Of a stretch of 64,000 nt of DNA, positions 35,610-47,497 are shown piece by piece. The stretch's first letter is position 1, and each line of letters opens with the position of its first letter. Position numbers and translations under genes: made by a program. This DNA comes from Cadophora sp. MPI-SDFR-AT-0126. Its lineage: Eukaryota > Ascomycota > Leotiomycetes > Helotiales > Ploettnerulaceae. The stretch covers positions 992,001 through 1,056,000 of the forward strand of contig JAGMVK010000009.1 in the NCBI GenBank assembly GCA_020747065.1, given 5' to 3'. The notes under the pieces are model-generated. The model was given only the letters and a program-made list of their open reading frames with translations. It did not search any database and was not told the DNA's origin.

Positions 35610-37778
35610 TCAAGCTGTGCAGCCGTCAACAAGAGTGTTGGTGGGCCATTTGTAATTCGTGTCTTTCCACAGGGTCAGGTTTGGGTTTGCGTCTGGGTGT
35701 CTTGTTAGCCCCAACTCGAATCATCAAAGCAGGACGAATACTTACAAGGTTCAGGATGCTGTCTGATATATTCAGTCGTTTCATAGCCCTCCGGATCGCA
35801 AGTTATAGACTCCAAACCTTCTTCCTGGTAGATTCGAATGTAATCAATCCTCATGGTGGCTGGCATCAGCTTGGCCAAATTCGGCAAGAAAACTGTTGCG
35901 AAACTGTTTGACATGCCGAAATTCATGATGATACTCAAGGGCTCTTCAGGAACGGTTCTCTGACCAATGTTGCCGTTAGGCCTAAGGGATCGATGATCCA
36001 CTTTGTAGGTATAGTCATTGCCCACGAACCAAGATACATCGCCTTTCGCTCCAGGGGTGTATTCGAAACCATAGGTCTGATACGCATTGCCATCATACCA
36101 CTCGTTGTTGAGCCAAGTCACTGCAGACAAAGCTTCTTGGTAAGGTCCACCGCGATAGACGTTCATGCCAGTGACGGAATGATCGTAAATCTCCATATAG
36201 TCGTAGTCCGGCTGGTAGAAGATATCGAACGGAGCGATTTGCAGAGATTGTGATGCAGTACCCGTCGCCCCATCATACTGTCCAGGGCCCATAAACCCAG
36301 AACTAGCTTCGATAGCATCGATTTCGGGCGAAGAACGAGAAACACCAGGATTGGGATGGTCCTGGCCCTTGCAAGTACATGCAGGCAACCGCATTCCGGG
36401 CAGCAGACTGAGTCCATCGGGAGAACTCTGATTTGCAGTGATTCCAGCATCACACTTGTCCTCGTAACTATAAGGCCACATCCCGTCCGTAGTCGCGGGG
36501 TACCCAGGCCTCCCAAGATTGCCCATAGCCCAGAAACCCGGCCAGAAACCCTGAATGTCCCCACGACCAGGTAGAGAAATACTCGCTTCTAGTCTTCCTC
36601 CCTTAAAGCAAAGCTTATTCCACGATTGAACCATCCCAGACCGGTAATTGAGGTTATGATTTTGGAAAGCGTCGAATCTCAAGTTGAGAGTTCCATTCGC
36701 GGTACTCACGGCGTCGGGGTCGTACCATTCGAGATCCTGAGTGACACCATACCAGATATCAACACCTTGGAAGTATGGGTCATCTCCATCGTAGAAAGTC
36801 CGCCCATCAGTGTTGAATTCGTCCGAGAACTATATAAATTAGTTACAGGCCCTACAAAAACATACCGTACGTACCGTAAGCTTCAACTTCTTCCCGTCAT
36901 TGGAAGTCAACGTCTTTGCCGAGTCTGGCGTATCCGGGTCAATAAGACCAACTCTTTGGTTTGAAAGCAGAGGAAACTTGTCTGATAAACAGTCCGGATC
37001 CGTTTTGCAAGTGTCCGTAGGTACTCCTACAACTTGGCGAGCAAATGTCCTTGACCAAGTTAGCGGCATGAAAACATACTGATGAAGATGACTCGTACAA
37101 GACTGGGTAACCAATAAACAACACCAGAAGCCCAACTGTCACAATCAGTAATCCTCCAACATTCGTGATTCCTCTTTTGGTCCATATGTCGCACTTGTCC
37201 CGCTTGTTGTCGTCTGGTCCGGGATTGTGCAACCAATCATCCTTCTCTACATCTTCTGGAAAGAGCAGTAAACCGGCAGAGGGCATGATATTGTATTTCT
37301 CCGAGACCGTCTGCGTGTTAACATTGTCATCGTCGCTGCCAGCTCGAGAAGGAGCCCTCGAATCGTCGAAAGGAGAAGCGAAAGGAGAGCCAAAAGGCGC
37401 ATGTCGACTATCTCGATGACTGGGAGCTTCCGAACCCCAGCTCGTCCGCCGTGAGGACATTGCTGATCCTGACCTTGAGGGACCTGGAGAATCTTGATAT
37501 CTTGGTCTTGCCCGCGAGGACGGTGGTAGTAGAAGCGAGTCGGTTGATTCGAGCCCTCCTGTTCCATATATCGCATTTGGAGCCGCAGCTGGGAGTCGAG
37601 AAGTCTGGCTTGTTCCAGGGCGCGCTTGTGGCAGCAGATTTCTCGATAATCCAGGCGTTCCTGGAGTTGCAACCGATCCAGGGCTTTCTGACCGCATCCT
37701 ATCTAGTAGATCACCTCCGCTGCCAGAGTTGACCGTTATGTGGAGCGGCCTCTTTGGTTGCAAACCGTCTGAAGCCAT
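35610..37778 (-). CDS. KRE6: Beta-glucan synthesis-associated protein, KRE6/SKN1 family (673 aa)
   Basis: Four exons: 37099-37778, 36875-37049, 35746-36829 and 35610-35692. A long Ser/Pro/Arg-rich cytosolic tail (1-200) precedes one signal anchor (about 205-227, VGGLLIVTVGLLVLFIGYPV), giving type II topology. The lumenal domain is glycoside-hydrolase family 16-like: LVFSDEFN-type start (here KLTFSDEFNTDGRTF), WYGVTQDLEWYDPDAV, GFWPGFWAMGN and the catalytic ExDxxE motif EIDAIE (about 454-459). Kre6 and Skn1 are needed for beta-1,6-glucan synthesis in the secretory pathway. The last exon adds LTLWKDTNYKWPTNTLVDGC. The first intron donor was chosen because it restores the family sequence YPVLTFARQVVG. 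The second intron has a tandem donor. Confidence 0.94.
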
Positions 37779-39308
37779 AGCGATATATGAAGGAAAGGGG
37801 CAAAAGGTATGCTTTCAGTGTCCCCCTAGCATAAAGTTTGTTGGAGTCGAGTATCCAAAGTTGGTTGGTTATTTCCCTTAAGAATAGCGAACAAAGGTCG
37901 CAAATTGGAAGTGGAACAATTTCCCCCGCTGTATTATTGAGTCTCCTTCACTCGAGTGATCTGGGGTCTGCGGAGGTATTTGAATGTTGCAATTGTACAG
38001 CGAGAAAGCGAAGGTAAGAAGGTTTCGAGGAAAGAGGATAGCGTTGAAAGAAAAATTGAACCAGTCCAGGTATTCGCAGAGGTAAACGAGTGTCGAGGAG
38101 TCGAATCAAGGTTGGATTCGAGGCCGGAGGACGAGTGAGGTAAGGAGAGGAAATGGATTCCAGGCAAGTGTTAGAGGACCGAATTGCGAGATCAAAGGCG
38201 AGAAACTGTGAGTGCCGGGCAGAGTGAACAGCGCTGGCAAAGTCCCAATTCAAGGTTTGATCTGGGTCATGCAGGCCTGTCCTATCCTGTTTCTTGTAGC
38301 CAAGCGAATGTTGGCTGCTGGGATTCGAGGGGATGAACAGGGGGAGACGCCGTGCGTGCAGTGAACGGAGAACAAGGCTTCCCAGACGCTGCTGCAGATG
38401 GGTATTTAGCGTGGCCACGAGACGCTCCGTGATGTCTGTCTTTTTTTTTGGAGGTTGTAAGTTGCACGCCTTTGCAATTTCCTCCGAGTTTGGGGTTTGT
38501 TGCTGTTGTTGATGCTGACGGCAAACAAGAGGTTGAGCTGGAGATTGTCCGTCTTAGCAGATCGGCTTGGAAGGCGTCTGCGGTGGGTGGTCAGGTACGC
38601 TGCAGGACAGGCCAGTTGAGGGTCTCGCTCAAAGTTCACTGCTCGCTAGCTCAGGGGAAAGTAAAAGCCGATACCCAGCCCACTTTAGGTGTTGAAAATC
38701 TAAATGTGAAATGTCGAAGAAGACACATACAGTGAAGTGCTCTTGAGTTGAATAGATAGATATAATTCAATGCAGTCAATTTTCCATACATGTAGTATAG
38801 TACTGTACTTGCACAATACATTCTGCTACATGTCCACAGCCATCCAGCATGTCACCTGTTTCTAGTTTATTGGTATCTACCCTTCGTATGAAATAGTAGA
38901 TCAACAGTCTTGCGTGCGTGTTGTCCTGCTCAGTCCCATTCATTGGCCCGCCACTCAATTAAGCCTATTGAGTTCTTCATGTGCATGTCTTATGCTATTC
39001 TTGGCCTCTTCGCCTCCTTTTTTCCTTGACACTCAACCCCTGCGATCCCCCCCTTATCGTACTGCACAATATTATTGGCGCCGGCGGAACAAATCGAACC
39101 AATCTAGCCCCGGCAGTCCCTCGGAGATGACGACAATCGGTCCCTCCTGGAATTCTTGGAATCTCCAAAAAGATGCATGTGCGTGCTTGTGCTGAGGATG
39201 GATGGGAAAGGGCGAGAAATGCGATTCCATACAAGAGCCAGCCACGCTTTAAAAGCCGCCACACCCGTAGCCCCTACAAAGCCAACAGAAATTTAGAAAT
39301 ACAGCAAT
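37779..39308. other. Upstream region of KRE6 gene
   Basis: No supported gene. Long purine-rich plus-strand stretches (CT-rich on the transcribed side) near 37930-38170 look like a KRE6 leader and core promoter. A T9 run lies near 38443-38452. Confidence 0.45.
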
Positions 39309-39800
39309 TCAGCAACAGTACAAGGAACCATTCCTCGCAAGCTGGAAATATCTCGAAATGAAGCGTCTCACGTGATAACCTGCAAAATCTTCAAACACTA
39401 GCTGTTGGAGATCAAGTGGATCATAACCGTTTACATTCTGCCTAGAAGATCGAACCGTCAGGGATACACATGGTTTGCTCCTGTCACGGCTTGACAGGTC
39501 GTAAAGTGGCTGAGTGTTCCCCCCACCGAAGTTCAGGAGGGGGAGGAATGGAAGATGTCGATGTTGGCTTTGACTCTTTGAGGATATAAATGCCGAATTC
39601 CTCAATCGTAGCTTCGCTCTCTCCGATTTTCGGTACCGAGAGTGGATAGAATATAATATCTGGGGTTTGGCGTTGGGAGTAAGTCCTGATTCAGATGTGG
39701 TCGTGACTATAGGATAAACGTCTTCATTATTTCGCATTATTTCGGATGGAAGTATTACCGTTGAGTTGAGGAGAGATGTGAAAGACGACGAAGTGGCCAT
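39309..39800 (-). CDS. Hypothetical protein, uncertain (163 aa frame)
   Basis: An ATG at 39800 opens a frame with a Ser-rich start, then the segment LPFLPLLNFGGGNTQPLYDL and the segment YDPLDLQQLVFEDFAG. The composition looks protein-like and not repetitive. A possible donor (GTTATC) follows FEDFAG near 39388, so the true 3' end may differ. I do not recognise a family. It could be a species- or class-specific gene or a chance frame. Confidence 0.35.
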   Translation of the reverse strand: MATSSSFTSLLNSTVILPSEIMRNNEDVYPIVTTTSESGLTPNAKPQILYSIHSRYRKSERAKLRLRNSAFISSKSQSQHRHLPFLPLLNFGGGNTQPLYDLSSRDRSKPCVSLTVRSSRQNVNGYDPLDLQQLVFEDFAGYHVRRFISRYFQLARNGSLYCC

Positions 39801-40211
39801 TGACGAGAAAGAGCTGGAGCTGGGTCTTTGAGATGATCAACTAGTCAGCGTTGAAGAATGAGCTGAAATTTTTGAAATGGTGCAAGAAGATACTTGGAGG
39901 ACTGGGCATTTCTTGCGCGAAGCACTGGTACCAGAACCCACAAATCAACCCAAGCCCTGGGCATTGCTTGATCTGACAAAGGACAAGACTTTGCACAACT
40001 CAAAGTTGAATAATGGACATGAAATATGTAAACTTTAGTTGTTGTTTATCACGTTGCGCCCATTAACAAAGCTCGGATACTTCTCTCCTGCTCCTATGAG
40101 CTTCCACAAGATCTCATTGATATATCTATCGGGCAAGCTGCCATTATTAAGTCTTCCGCACCGTCACCAAGAGCGCTCGTTGCTTCGGCCATCAACATCC
40201 CATCTCATCCC
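39801..40211. other. Intergenic spacer
   Basis: About 410 bp between two minus-strand frames. I see nothing in it beyond probable promoter and terminator sequence. Confidence 0.5.
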
Positions 40212-41256
40212 CTAACTCTCAACAGCTAAGGCCTTCACACCCACCAAAGTACCTCCTTCAACACCAACAAGCCAATACTCAACTCTTGACCCATCTTTCG
40301 CAACCCTATAAACCCTGACATCGCTCCCCTTGACCGCCTCCCTCGTAGCCTCAACCACATCTTTATACTGTCCCTGTGTATCCCACTCGCCCACATCCAT
40401 GATCTGGATATCTGCTTCTTTTGGGTTTGGGTGATTGATAAGTTTGGCGAATGTAGCTGCAAGGTAGAGCATCAGCATAACTCCTAACATAACAAAGCAA
40501 TATCCGTCAAGTGGCAAATAAGAACAGCAAGAATAGAGAATGGACACATACCTTCATCCGGCAACCCCTTCCCTGCCAACTTCAACGCCACGCCCACAAA
40601 TGGCTCATCAGCATCACTCGTATAGAACGCCTCTCCTTTTCCAAGGACCTTCTCAATAACCGCCGGGACTTTCACGCCCTGATCCGTAGCCTTGAATTCC
40701 ATCTTCCCACTTCCGCCCCCCTGCGTCTTTGCAGTGCCTTCATTTGGATCCTTATTCGCCTTGTCGAGAAACGACATGTAGTCTTCGTCTGTAGCCATTT
40801 TTGCTGGTATGGTGGATGTTGATGCTGTCGTGCTAAAGAAATGACGTTTAGCTCTTGCTATCTGCAAGCTCAAGCTCAAGTCTCTTTCTCGTGGAGTATG
40901 AAGAGGAGCAGGAAAGGGTGTGATTCGAAAGCTGCTCACGCAGTACCCAGGACCGGCGTCACGACGCTGCTTCCCTCCTTCTCTCCTTCTCGCACAGGAG
41001 CTGAGGTCGCAGTCACGGCTGAGGGTATTGGAGGAGGCGAAGTAGCTAGATGTTCGTCCACAAGCCCTTCTCGCACCGGCGCTGGTGTGGGATCTAATGG
41101 TTGCTTGTGGTGGTCTTGCGGACCGGGACTAGTTGTTGGAGCTGGAGCTGGAGCTGTGGTAGCTGCTGTCGCAGGTGCCTTCGTTGTTGATTGGGAGGGA
41201 GGAGAGGTTTTGTATTGAGATTTCGCGATGCTTAGACAGGAGATGAGAATTCCCAT
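40212..41256 (-). CDS. Conserved unknown with possible N-myristoylation start (280 aa)
   Basis: Three exons: 40940-41256, 40552-40832 and 40212-40456. The first exon starts MGILISCLSIAKSQYK: Gly2 and Cys7 fit lipid-modified N-termini, though the fit is modest. A Pro/Ala/Thr-rich disordered stretch follows (about 20-105). The folded part starts near MATDEDYMSFLDKANKD and includes FYTSDADEPFVGVALKL, HPNPKEADIQIMDVGEWD and RVYRVAKDGSRVEYWLVG. Without the first exon a 163-aa protein starts at 40798 in the same frame. I favour the longer form because donor GTGAGC (40939) and acceptor CTTTAG (40833) keep the frame. Function unknown; I recognise the C-terminal part only as a small fungal domain. Confidence 0.65.
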
Positions 41257-41645
41257 AGCATTGCTGTTCAGTTTGCTGTGTTTGTGTTGTGCTGAGGAAG
41301 AGGTTTTGTTTTCCTTGGAGTTGGGCAGGGCATGTAAGGGAAGCTACAGGTGGGGTGGGACGTGCGTGATGACGAAGTTGTTGATGTGGTGCGGGGGAGT
41401 AAATTCAAGGTACGGGATGAAGAAAAGTAAAGTTAGGATCGGCAAGGCAGGCTAATGTCACAGATCAAAGTCAAAGTAGGAGTAGTTTGGTGTTCACGTA
41501 ATTAAAGTGATTACTTTTGACATGCCTTCATAGAATTTTTATTCTCTTTCATGCCTTCTTGGGTGACCATCAAAGAGCAGAAGATGCTATGTAACCTCCC
41601 TACACCGAATTGAAAAGCCCGAAAGAAAAAGCAAGACCAAATCGC
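41257..41645. other. Intergenic spacer between L3 and unknown gene
   Basis: 389 bp between two minus-strand genes. It should contain the 3' untranslated region of the L3 gene and the promoter of the downstream unknown. No distinct motif is visible. Confidence 0.5.
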
Positions 41646-43039
41646 TTAAGCAGCTGGTTGAATGTCCTTCTTGAGCGTACCCAGGAAAGCATGCTTCTCT
41701 GCGGGAGTCTGGTAGGCACCGTGACCGAACTTTGAGGAGGTATCGATCCATTTGAGGTCGACCTTCTCCAATGCCTTTCTTGAGGTGTGGACGAACATGG
41801 ACTTGCGGAGAGTCATGACACGCTTCTTGACACCAGGGACGGAACCCTTGAGGATGATGAAATCGTTCTTGACCTCACCATATCGGACAAAGCCACCCAT
41901 ACTGTCATTAATTAGCTTGGTCCCAGCAATAATAGAACTCAAGTACTTACGGGGTGATTTGCTTCTTGGAGACATCAAACTCGGTAGCGGCGTTACCCTC
42001 ATCATCACCCTTTCCAATACGGTAGACCTTGTGGTTGGTCGAGGTACGGTGATGGTATCCGTCTTGACCGGCACGGGCAACAGTCCATTGGACGTGGGAA
42101 GGATGCCAGGCACCAATACAAGCAACCTTTCGGAGACCCTTGTGTGTCTTTCTCGGAAGCTTCTTAGTTCCCCATCTGCTGGTGACACCGGAGAATCCGT
42201 GACCCTTGGTAACCGCGATAACATCAATCATCTCATCCTGCTCGAAAATGGAGCTGATCTCGACTGGCTTCTCGAAAAGACCGTTGCCGAACTCAACCTT
42301 ATCGGCGATGCTTCCACCGTTGATTTGAATCTCCATCAAGTGGGCCTTCTTTTGCTGGAGAGGGGTCTTTCGGATTTGGGTGTGAGCGAGGACACGGACG
42401 ACGGTGCAGTACTTCTTGATGCGCTCGAGTTCACGAGTGATGGAAGATCCAGAGCTCTCGGAGTGCTTCTTGGCGTACTTGGTGAAAGCCTTCTTCTTGC
42501 TTCTGTACCAGTTCTTGTAGAATCGGCGCTTTACCTCATCGCTCAGGTGCTCAGCCCAGACGGTAGTAAGGGATCGGAGACCTCGAGGAGTTTCGATGTA
42601 ACCAACTAGACCAACAACGATCACCTAAAAAGATGTTAGCCATAGGCATAAGCCAAGCGGGCTGCGTTGTTCGTACCGGTGGTGTCTCAATGACAGTGAC
42701 TGCCTCCACAACCTCCTTCTTGTGTGATTTCGCGCCAGGACGGTCGAGATCGCGGACGATGGTGGTCATACCAGCCTTATAGCCCATGGTGGCAGTAAGG
42801 TGGACAGGCTTCTTGGGGTCATCCTTGGGGAATCTGGTTGAAGTTGTGAGATCAGCGACCGATCCACGAAATTGGAAGCGCAAAATTGAGGTCATTGATC
42901 AGGCAGAAACCTCTGATGGAATTGGAAAAATTGGAATTGTAACTCACGACTTGACCTTTCCTCTGTGACGAGCAGCTCTCTTACGGGGCAGAAAGGCAAG
43001 AGAGCCATGTCTGGGTGCCTCGAACTTTCTGTGAGACAT
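41646..43039 (-). CDS. RPL3: 60S ribosomal protein L3 (uL3, 392 aa)
   Basis: Four exons: 42948-43039, 42677-42833, 41951-42624 and 41646-41901. The start [20 protein letters not shown] is the invariant uL3 N-terminus. [51 protein letters not shown] and [17 protein letters not shown] follow in family order. GAWHPSHV contains the histidine loop that is methylated in yeast. The length matches other fungal uL3 proteins. It sits in the large subunit near the peptidyl-transferase centre. Intron number and positions within the first 250 nt are typical of fungal ribosomal protein genes. Confidence 0.98.
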
Positions 43040-43149
43040 ATTGACTGACCCTTAGACGTGAAATCTACAGGTTAGTAAGGCTGGTGTTGATGTTCAAAGG
43101 ACGAAATTTGAAAAGTTCACGAGGTTTAGATAATTTGAATTGTGCGAAG

Positions 43150-43805
43150 CTAAAGTTCCCAACTAACTATGTTGAGACTAGTACATGCACATGACAAGAC
43201 TGCTTGGCGGAATGGCTAGTCCCGATTTGGAGGCTTCTTGAAGAATACATGATGGTGTACCAGGCACTTCTTTCATACGTCCTCAGTGTTGCATACTTTG
43301 TTGTGCCAAAGGAAGTTTTTCCCACCATACCAGCAATCCACTTGTCAAGAAGCCACTGGTACCTAGCACCGTGGGCTACGTTCGTGATCTCATTCACGAG
43401 AGAGTCCAAGTTGAAGAATTCGTCGACGAAGCCATCATGTGGAATAGTTGGCTATTCATGTTGCAGCGCCATGCGCTAGAGCCCGGTCGTTGACATAGCT
43501 CTGTATGAGGGTGAAGATAAGATGAATTTGGAGTAGAGGATATTACATCAGTGCTTCAGCCGGATCCAGATGTCACGCCCGATGCGAGCACCGTCAGCTC
43601 CTTGAATGACCATAATGTCGCGGAAGTGCTCTTGTCTATCCCCGGAAAACCCAATGAACTGGGCCTGGGCCTTGCTACTGCTCCAATTCATCCAGTTGAT
43701 TCGAGGACATTGATGTCTTCTTTACATGGTCTCCAGGCCCGCTTCATACCGTGGACCACGATGGTCCAGGGCGACCTAGGTAGTATTGTTGCTTGCTTTA
43801 CTTGA
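43150..43805 (-). pseudogene. Possible decayed protein-coding gene
   Basis: Two separate minus-strand stretches look coding but do not join cleanly. Upstream, about 43680-43552, a frame reads AQFIGFSGDRQEHFRDIM and ends IGRDIWIRLKH at a stop. Downstream, about 43432-43167, a frame reads DGFVDEFFNLDSLV, then ARYQWLLDKWIAGMVG and TKYATLRTYERSAWYTIMY. The part between contains stops in all frames I tried and no convincing intron. The protein family is not recognised. It could also be two chance frames. Confidence 0.3.
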
Positions 43806-44417
43806 ATGCGAGCGATTTAGTGGTCCCTCCAGTCCTCGTCTTCAAGTCACCTATCCGAGCAGTACTCCTTTCTATGATCTGTCTAGGCTACCAGCAACCT
43901 ACACTGCACTTAAAGTTATCAATACGCTATGATACATTGAAACGTAAGTAGATGAGTAAATCTAACTTGGTACATTATCCATGTACAGTGTGATCCACAG
44001 ATACATCTCAATGTCTCTTAATTTTCCCATGACACGGTCAAGTCGTGGATAGGCGTTGGCGGTCGGTCTTGAGTGAATACAATTCTGCACGTACGCAAGT
44101 CTCAGTACCGACAGCAAACATTTGAGAAAATATTAAAAGCAGAGCGAGGAAAAACAGAGTAGTCATAGAAGTGCTAATGTTTGAATTGCTCTCCAGAATA
44201 TGTGGCGTACATTCCCGCGGTCCACCATCAAGCTGCCCTAGATATTGAGACCGCAAAAAGCTCACAAATTCTCAAGCAAAACTCAATACCAAGGGAATAT
44301 ACACAAAATCGAGCCGAATACTGAATCTATACACTAAAACTTACTTGAAGAGCAATAAAGCTCTTCTAGAGAATTCATCAACAGTCATCACTAACAAAAG
44401 AAATCCCCATTGTAAGC
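43806..44417. other. Intergenic spacer downstream of Cyc8 gene
   Basis: About 600 bp containing the probable Cyc8 3' untranslated region (44280-44417). No gene is visible. Confidence 0.5.
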
Positions 44418-47400
44418 CTAGACCTCCACCTTTGGTTGCCCATTTGTAACGCCGTTGACATGCCCGTTCGGCCCCGTTGGTGATCCCGTTTTAGCTTCAC
44501 CAGAGGCTGAACCAGGCCCCGATGCCGTGGTTGATGCAACACCTCCTTTCTTGTCCTCGTCGGCCTCATCGTCATAATCCTCGTCAACGTCCATCTTCCG
44601 TGCGGCACGTTCCGGCTCACCAGCTGGGGGTGGGGGAGGCGGTGGAATCTCAGCCCGTTCTCTCTCCCGTTGCTCTCGCTCTCGTTGTTCCCTATCGCGT
44701 TGCTCTCTTTCACGCTGCTCTCTCTCTTCGCTTGAATAGTCCTTGGGAGCAGGGGGAGGAGGTGGCGGCGGTAATTCGTGAACTGGAGTATGAACAGATG
44801 GCGGACCCTGCTGCATCGGTGGCAAATGGTTTTGCGGCAGTGTGTGTGTCGGAGGGTGGTGTGCAGCTTCAGAGGGGTGGTAGTTCTCATTGGCTCTACG
44901 CTGTTCCTCGACCCGGCGCTGATCGTCAGCACGTCGCTGATCCTCACGACGTTGATCATCCATGCGTCTCTGATCCTCGGCACGGCGAGCCTCAGAGGAG
45001 CTACGGCGGAAACTTTCGCGGGGTGGAGTTGAAGGACGGCGGTGATGCATGTCATCCAAACGAGCACGGTTCTCATCTGAAGCAGGCTTCTTCATGGATG
45101 TTTCTTCCTCCCATTCACGCATCCTCTTTGGTCCAACTGAGCCTGGCCTGTCCCCATTCCGCTCTGCAGCTGCGGCTTCAGCAGCAGCCAAAGCAGAAGC
45201 GGGGGCAGGAGCGCCGCCTTCAATTCCGCCAGGATTAGAGATATCTGGATGGTGAGGGTACTGTTGTTGCTGTTGGTGCGGGTACCCGGACTTTGGTGAA
45301 GGCATGCGATTGTCCAGGATGGGTCGCACTTCGGGTCGGGGACTGGCACCTCGGGCAAAAGGTGGGAGAGATCCGGGGCCGGATCCGTTCATATTTGCCT
45401 GAGCAGGAGGTAAGACGGAAGCACCTGGGCCGGCGTAGTTAGGATTCGAGACTCGCTGAGGGGGAGGAGGTGGTGGTCCAGGAGGCTGCGAGAGACCGGG
45501 TCCAGGATAGGGACCCATTGCTGTATGGTGATCACGAGGAGGTGTGCGACGACCACTTGGGCCACTGGGTCCTCCCGGAGATGGTCCTGGAGGAAGCCTT
45601 GATTCAAACGGTCTCATCTGCTCTGCCTGCCTTGGGCTTTGAGCACGTGGAGGTGGTGGGATTGGGCCAGGACCCCGAGCTTGGTCCCTTTGATCGTACG
45701 GATTTCCGGGGTGCGGTGGTGGATTGATTTCAGCCAGTCGGCCCCAGCCGTTGGCAGGTGGGCCAAGTGGAGGACCTGGAGGAGGAGGCTGAGGAGCAGA
45801 GTTACCCCATTGTGGGCCTGGAGGACCAACAGCACCAGTTGCTTGGTAGGCTTGAGGATGGACGTCTTGGGGCAGAGGAGCGCTGGTCTGAACTGGAAGC
45901 CCATTGGTCTGTCCACTACGAAGCAATTGAAGCCGTGCCTTGATGTGCACATTCGAAGGATCAAGTTCAGCTGCACGCTGGTACGCATCGAGCGCATCGT
46001 TAATCTGATTGTTGCAAGATTCGTACTGGACCAATGGTTAGCAGTCGTGCAAACGAATTTGGCCGAAGATGAGCAAACTTACCAGGGTTCCCAAGTCGTA
46101 CCAGACCTCGGAAATGTACGGGTTCAGGCGTATCGCGCGGGAATATGCATCAAGTGCATCTCGGTACTGGTTTATCTGGTAATACAAGACGCCAATCGAG
46201 CACCAGAATGTTGGGTTCCGTCCGTCGCGGTAGACCGCTTGCTGATATGCCTCGTACGCCTTTGGGTACTTCTGTTGTGACATGTAGCATCGTCCAAGCA
46301 GATACCAGCTTTGCGCATCATTTTGATCTGCCACGTGTTAGTTTGAAATGTCAGACTGATCAAGATGACGAGTCCTACCTGAGCCGACCGACTTCTCCAA
46401 GTACTCAATTGCTTGCTCCTGACTGCTGAAACTGTTGCTTTGTTGGTGATGCAGCCAGCCAAGTTGCTGTAGGACCTTTGCGTGATTCGGATCACGGTCG
46501 AGCACACGTCTGTATGCTAGTTTTGCATTGTCGTACTAAAACGGTTGTCAACTTAAATATCTTCGGGGTTTATAGATATACCTACATCTTTCTGCTGCTC
46601 ATGGACATGGCCGATTTGGAACCAGATATCTTCTTCAGTCAAAGGAGTTGGTGGGACTGAGACGATGTAGCGGAAACACTATGCAAGTCAACGGTCTGTG
46701 AAACACCAGCCTTCGCTTCCATTTTCGTACCTCAAGACTCTGTTGATATTTCTGCTGTTGCTTGTAGATTATACCAAGACGGAAGTAGATTTCATTGGCC
46801 TTTTCAAAGTCTGGCTGCATGCGCATCACTTGGGAGAAAGCCTCTTCTGCATGCTCAAGAGATCCATAGCGGTCATACAGAATTCCGATTCCATACCACA
46901 ATTTCGGTTCCTGCTCTACGTCAACATGGCAGCACATGTCAGGTTGACTGGACAAACCTTGGGATCCCTCAAATGGTATAGCGCTTGTTGGTATGCTGAA
47001 TATGCTTGTTGCAAATCGTCCATCATCAGATAGCAGTGACCTTTGAAGTCAGCGAAGCAAAGCATAGTAATTCGAGCAACACTTACCAAGACTTCCCCAA
47101 ACTTCCCCATTGTTCACTTCGAGCTTCAATATACTCTGAAGGTATTCGACAGCCTTGTGAAATTGCTCTTGTGTACGAAGAATGCAGCTTATGGCGTTCA
47201 TTGCTGGGATGGATCTAGGATTGGCACGAAGCGCATGTTCATAGGCAGTAATAGCCTCGTCAAGGTTGTTGAGAAGTTCTGCAAAGCTCCCTGAAGTATT
47301 GTTAGTGCGCTCGCTGGCGATTGGAAATGCATAGCCATACCAATCTGCATCCAAACCGCTTCATTGATGCCGGCAATTTGTTGCATGGCCGGTGTGAAAT

Positions 47401-47497
47401 GCTGCTGATGTTGAGCCATTCCTGGTGGAGGTGGGCCAGCTGCCTGGCCATGATGCATTTGCATACCTCCAGGAGGAGAAGGATGATGAGTTGCCAT
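44418..47497 (-). CDS. CYC8: Cyc8/Ssn6-type TPR transcriptional corepressor (908 aa)
   Basis: Eight exons: 47341-47497, 47087-47290, 46958-47040, 46731-46910, 46586-46678, 46379-46535, 46083-46327 and 44418-46025. A Gln/Pro/His-rich start (1-45) precedes about nine to ten tetratricopeptide repeats (about 50-385), for example AITAYEHALRANPRSIPAMN, KLWYGIGILYDRYGSLEHAE, KLAYRRVLDRDPNHAKVL and ALDAYSRAIRLNPYISEVWY. TPRs of this protein bind Tup1 and DNA-binding repressors, recruiting histone deacetylases to promoters. The C-terminal about 520 residues are disordered and Pro-rich, with tandem mixed-charge runs (EDQRRMDDQRREDQRR and QREREQRDREQRERE). The gene is divergent from the LisH-WD40 corepressor gene. 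Confidence 0.95.

Noticed and set aside
37948..38418. 156-codon frame on the minus strand upstream of KRE6
   Set aside because: It opens at GTG, not ATG, and lies in CT-rich leader-like sequence.
38995..39264. Frame with a B-box-like GGTTCGATT on the minus strand, considered as a tRNA
   Set aside because: No T-stem pairing and no A box at the right distance; it also opens at a non-ATG codon as a protein.
40833..40939. Mitochondria-like upstream extension (RHFFSTTAS) of the unknown gene at 40798
   Set aside because: It has no ATG and is explained as an intron that joins the MGILISC exon in phase.
44522..45238. 238-codon plus-strand frame opposite the Cyc8 tail
   Set aside because: It is the antisense shadow of the Pro/Arg/Gln-rich repeat region and has no independent signal.
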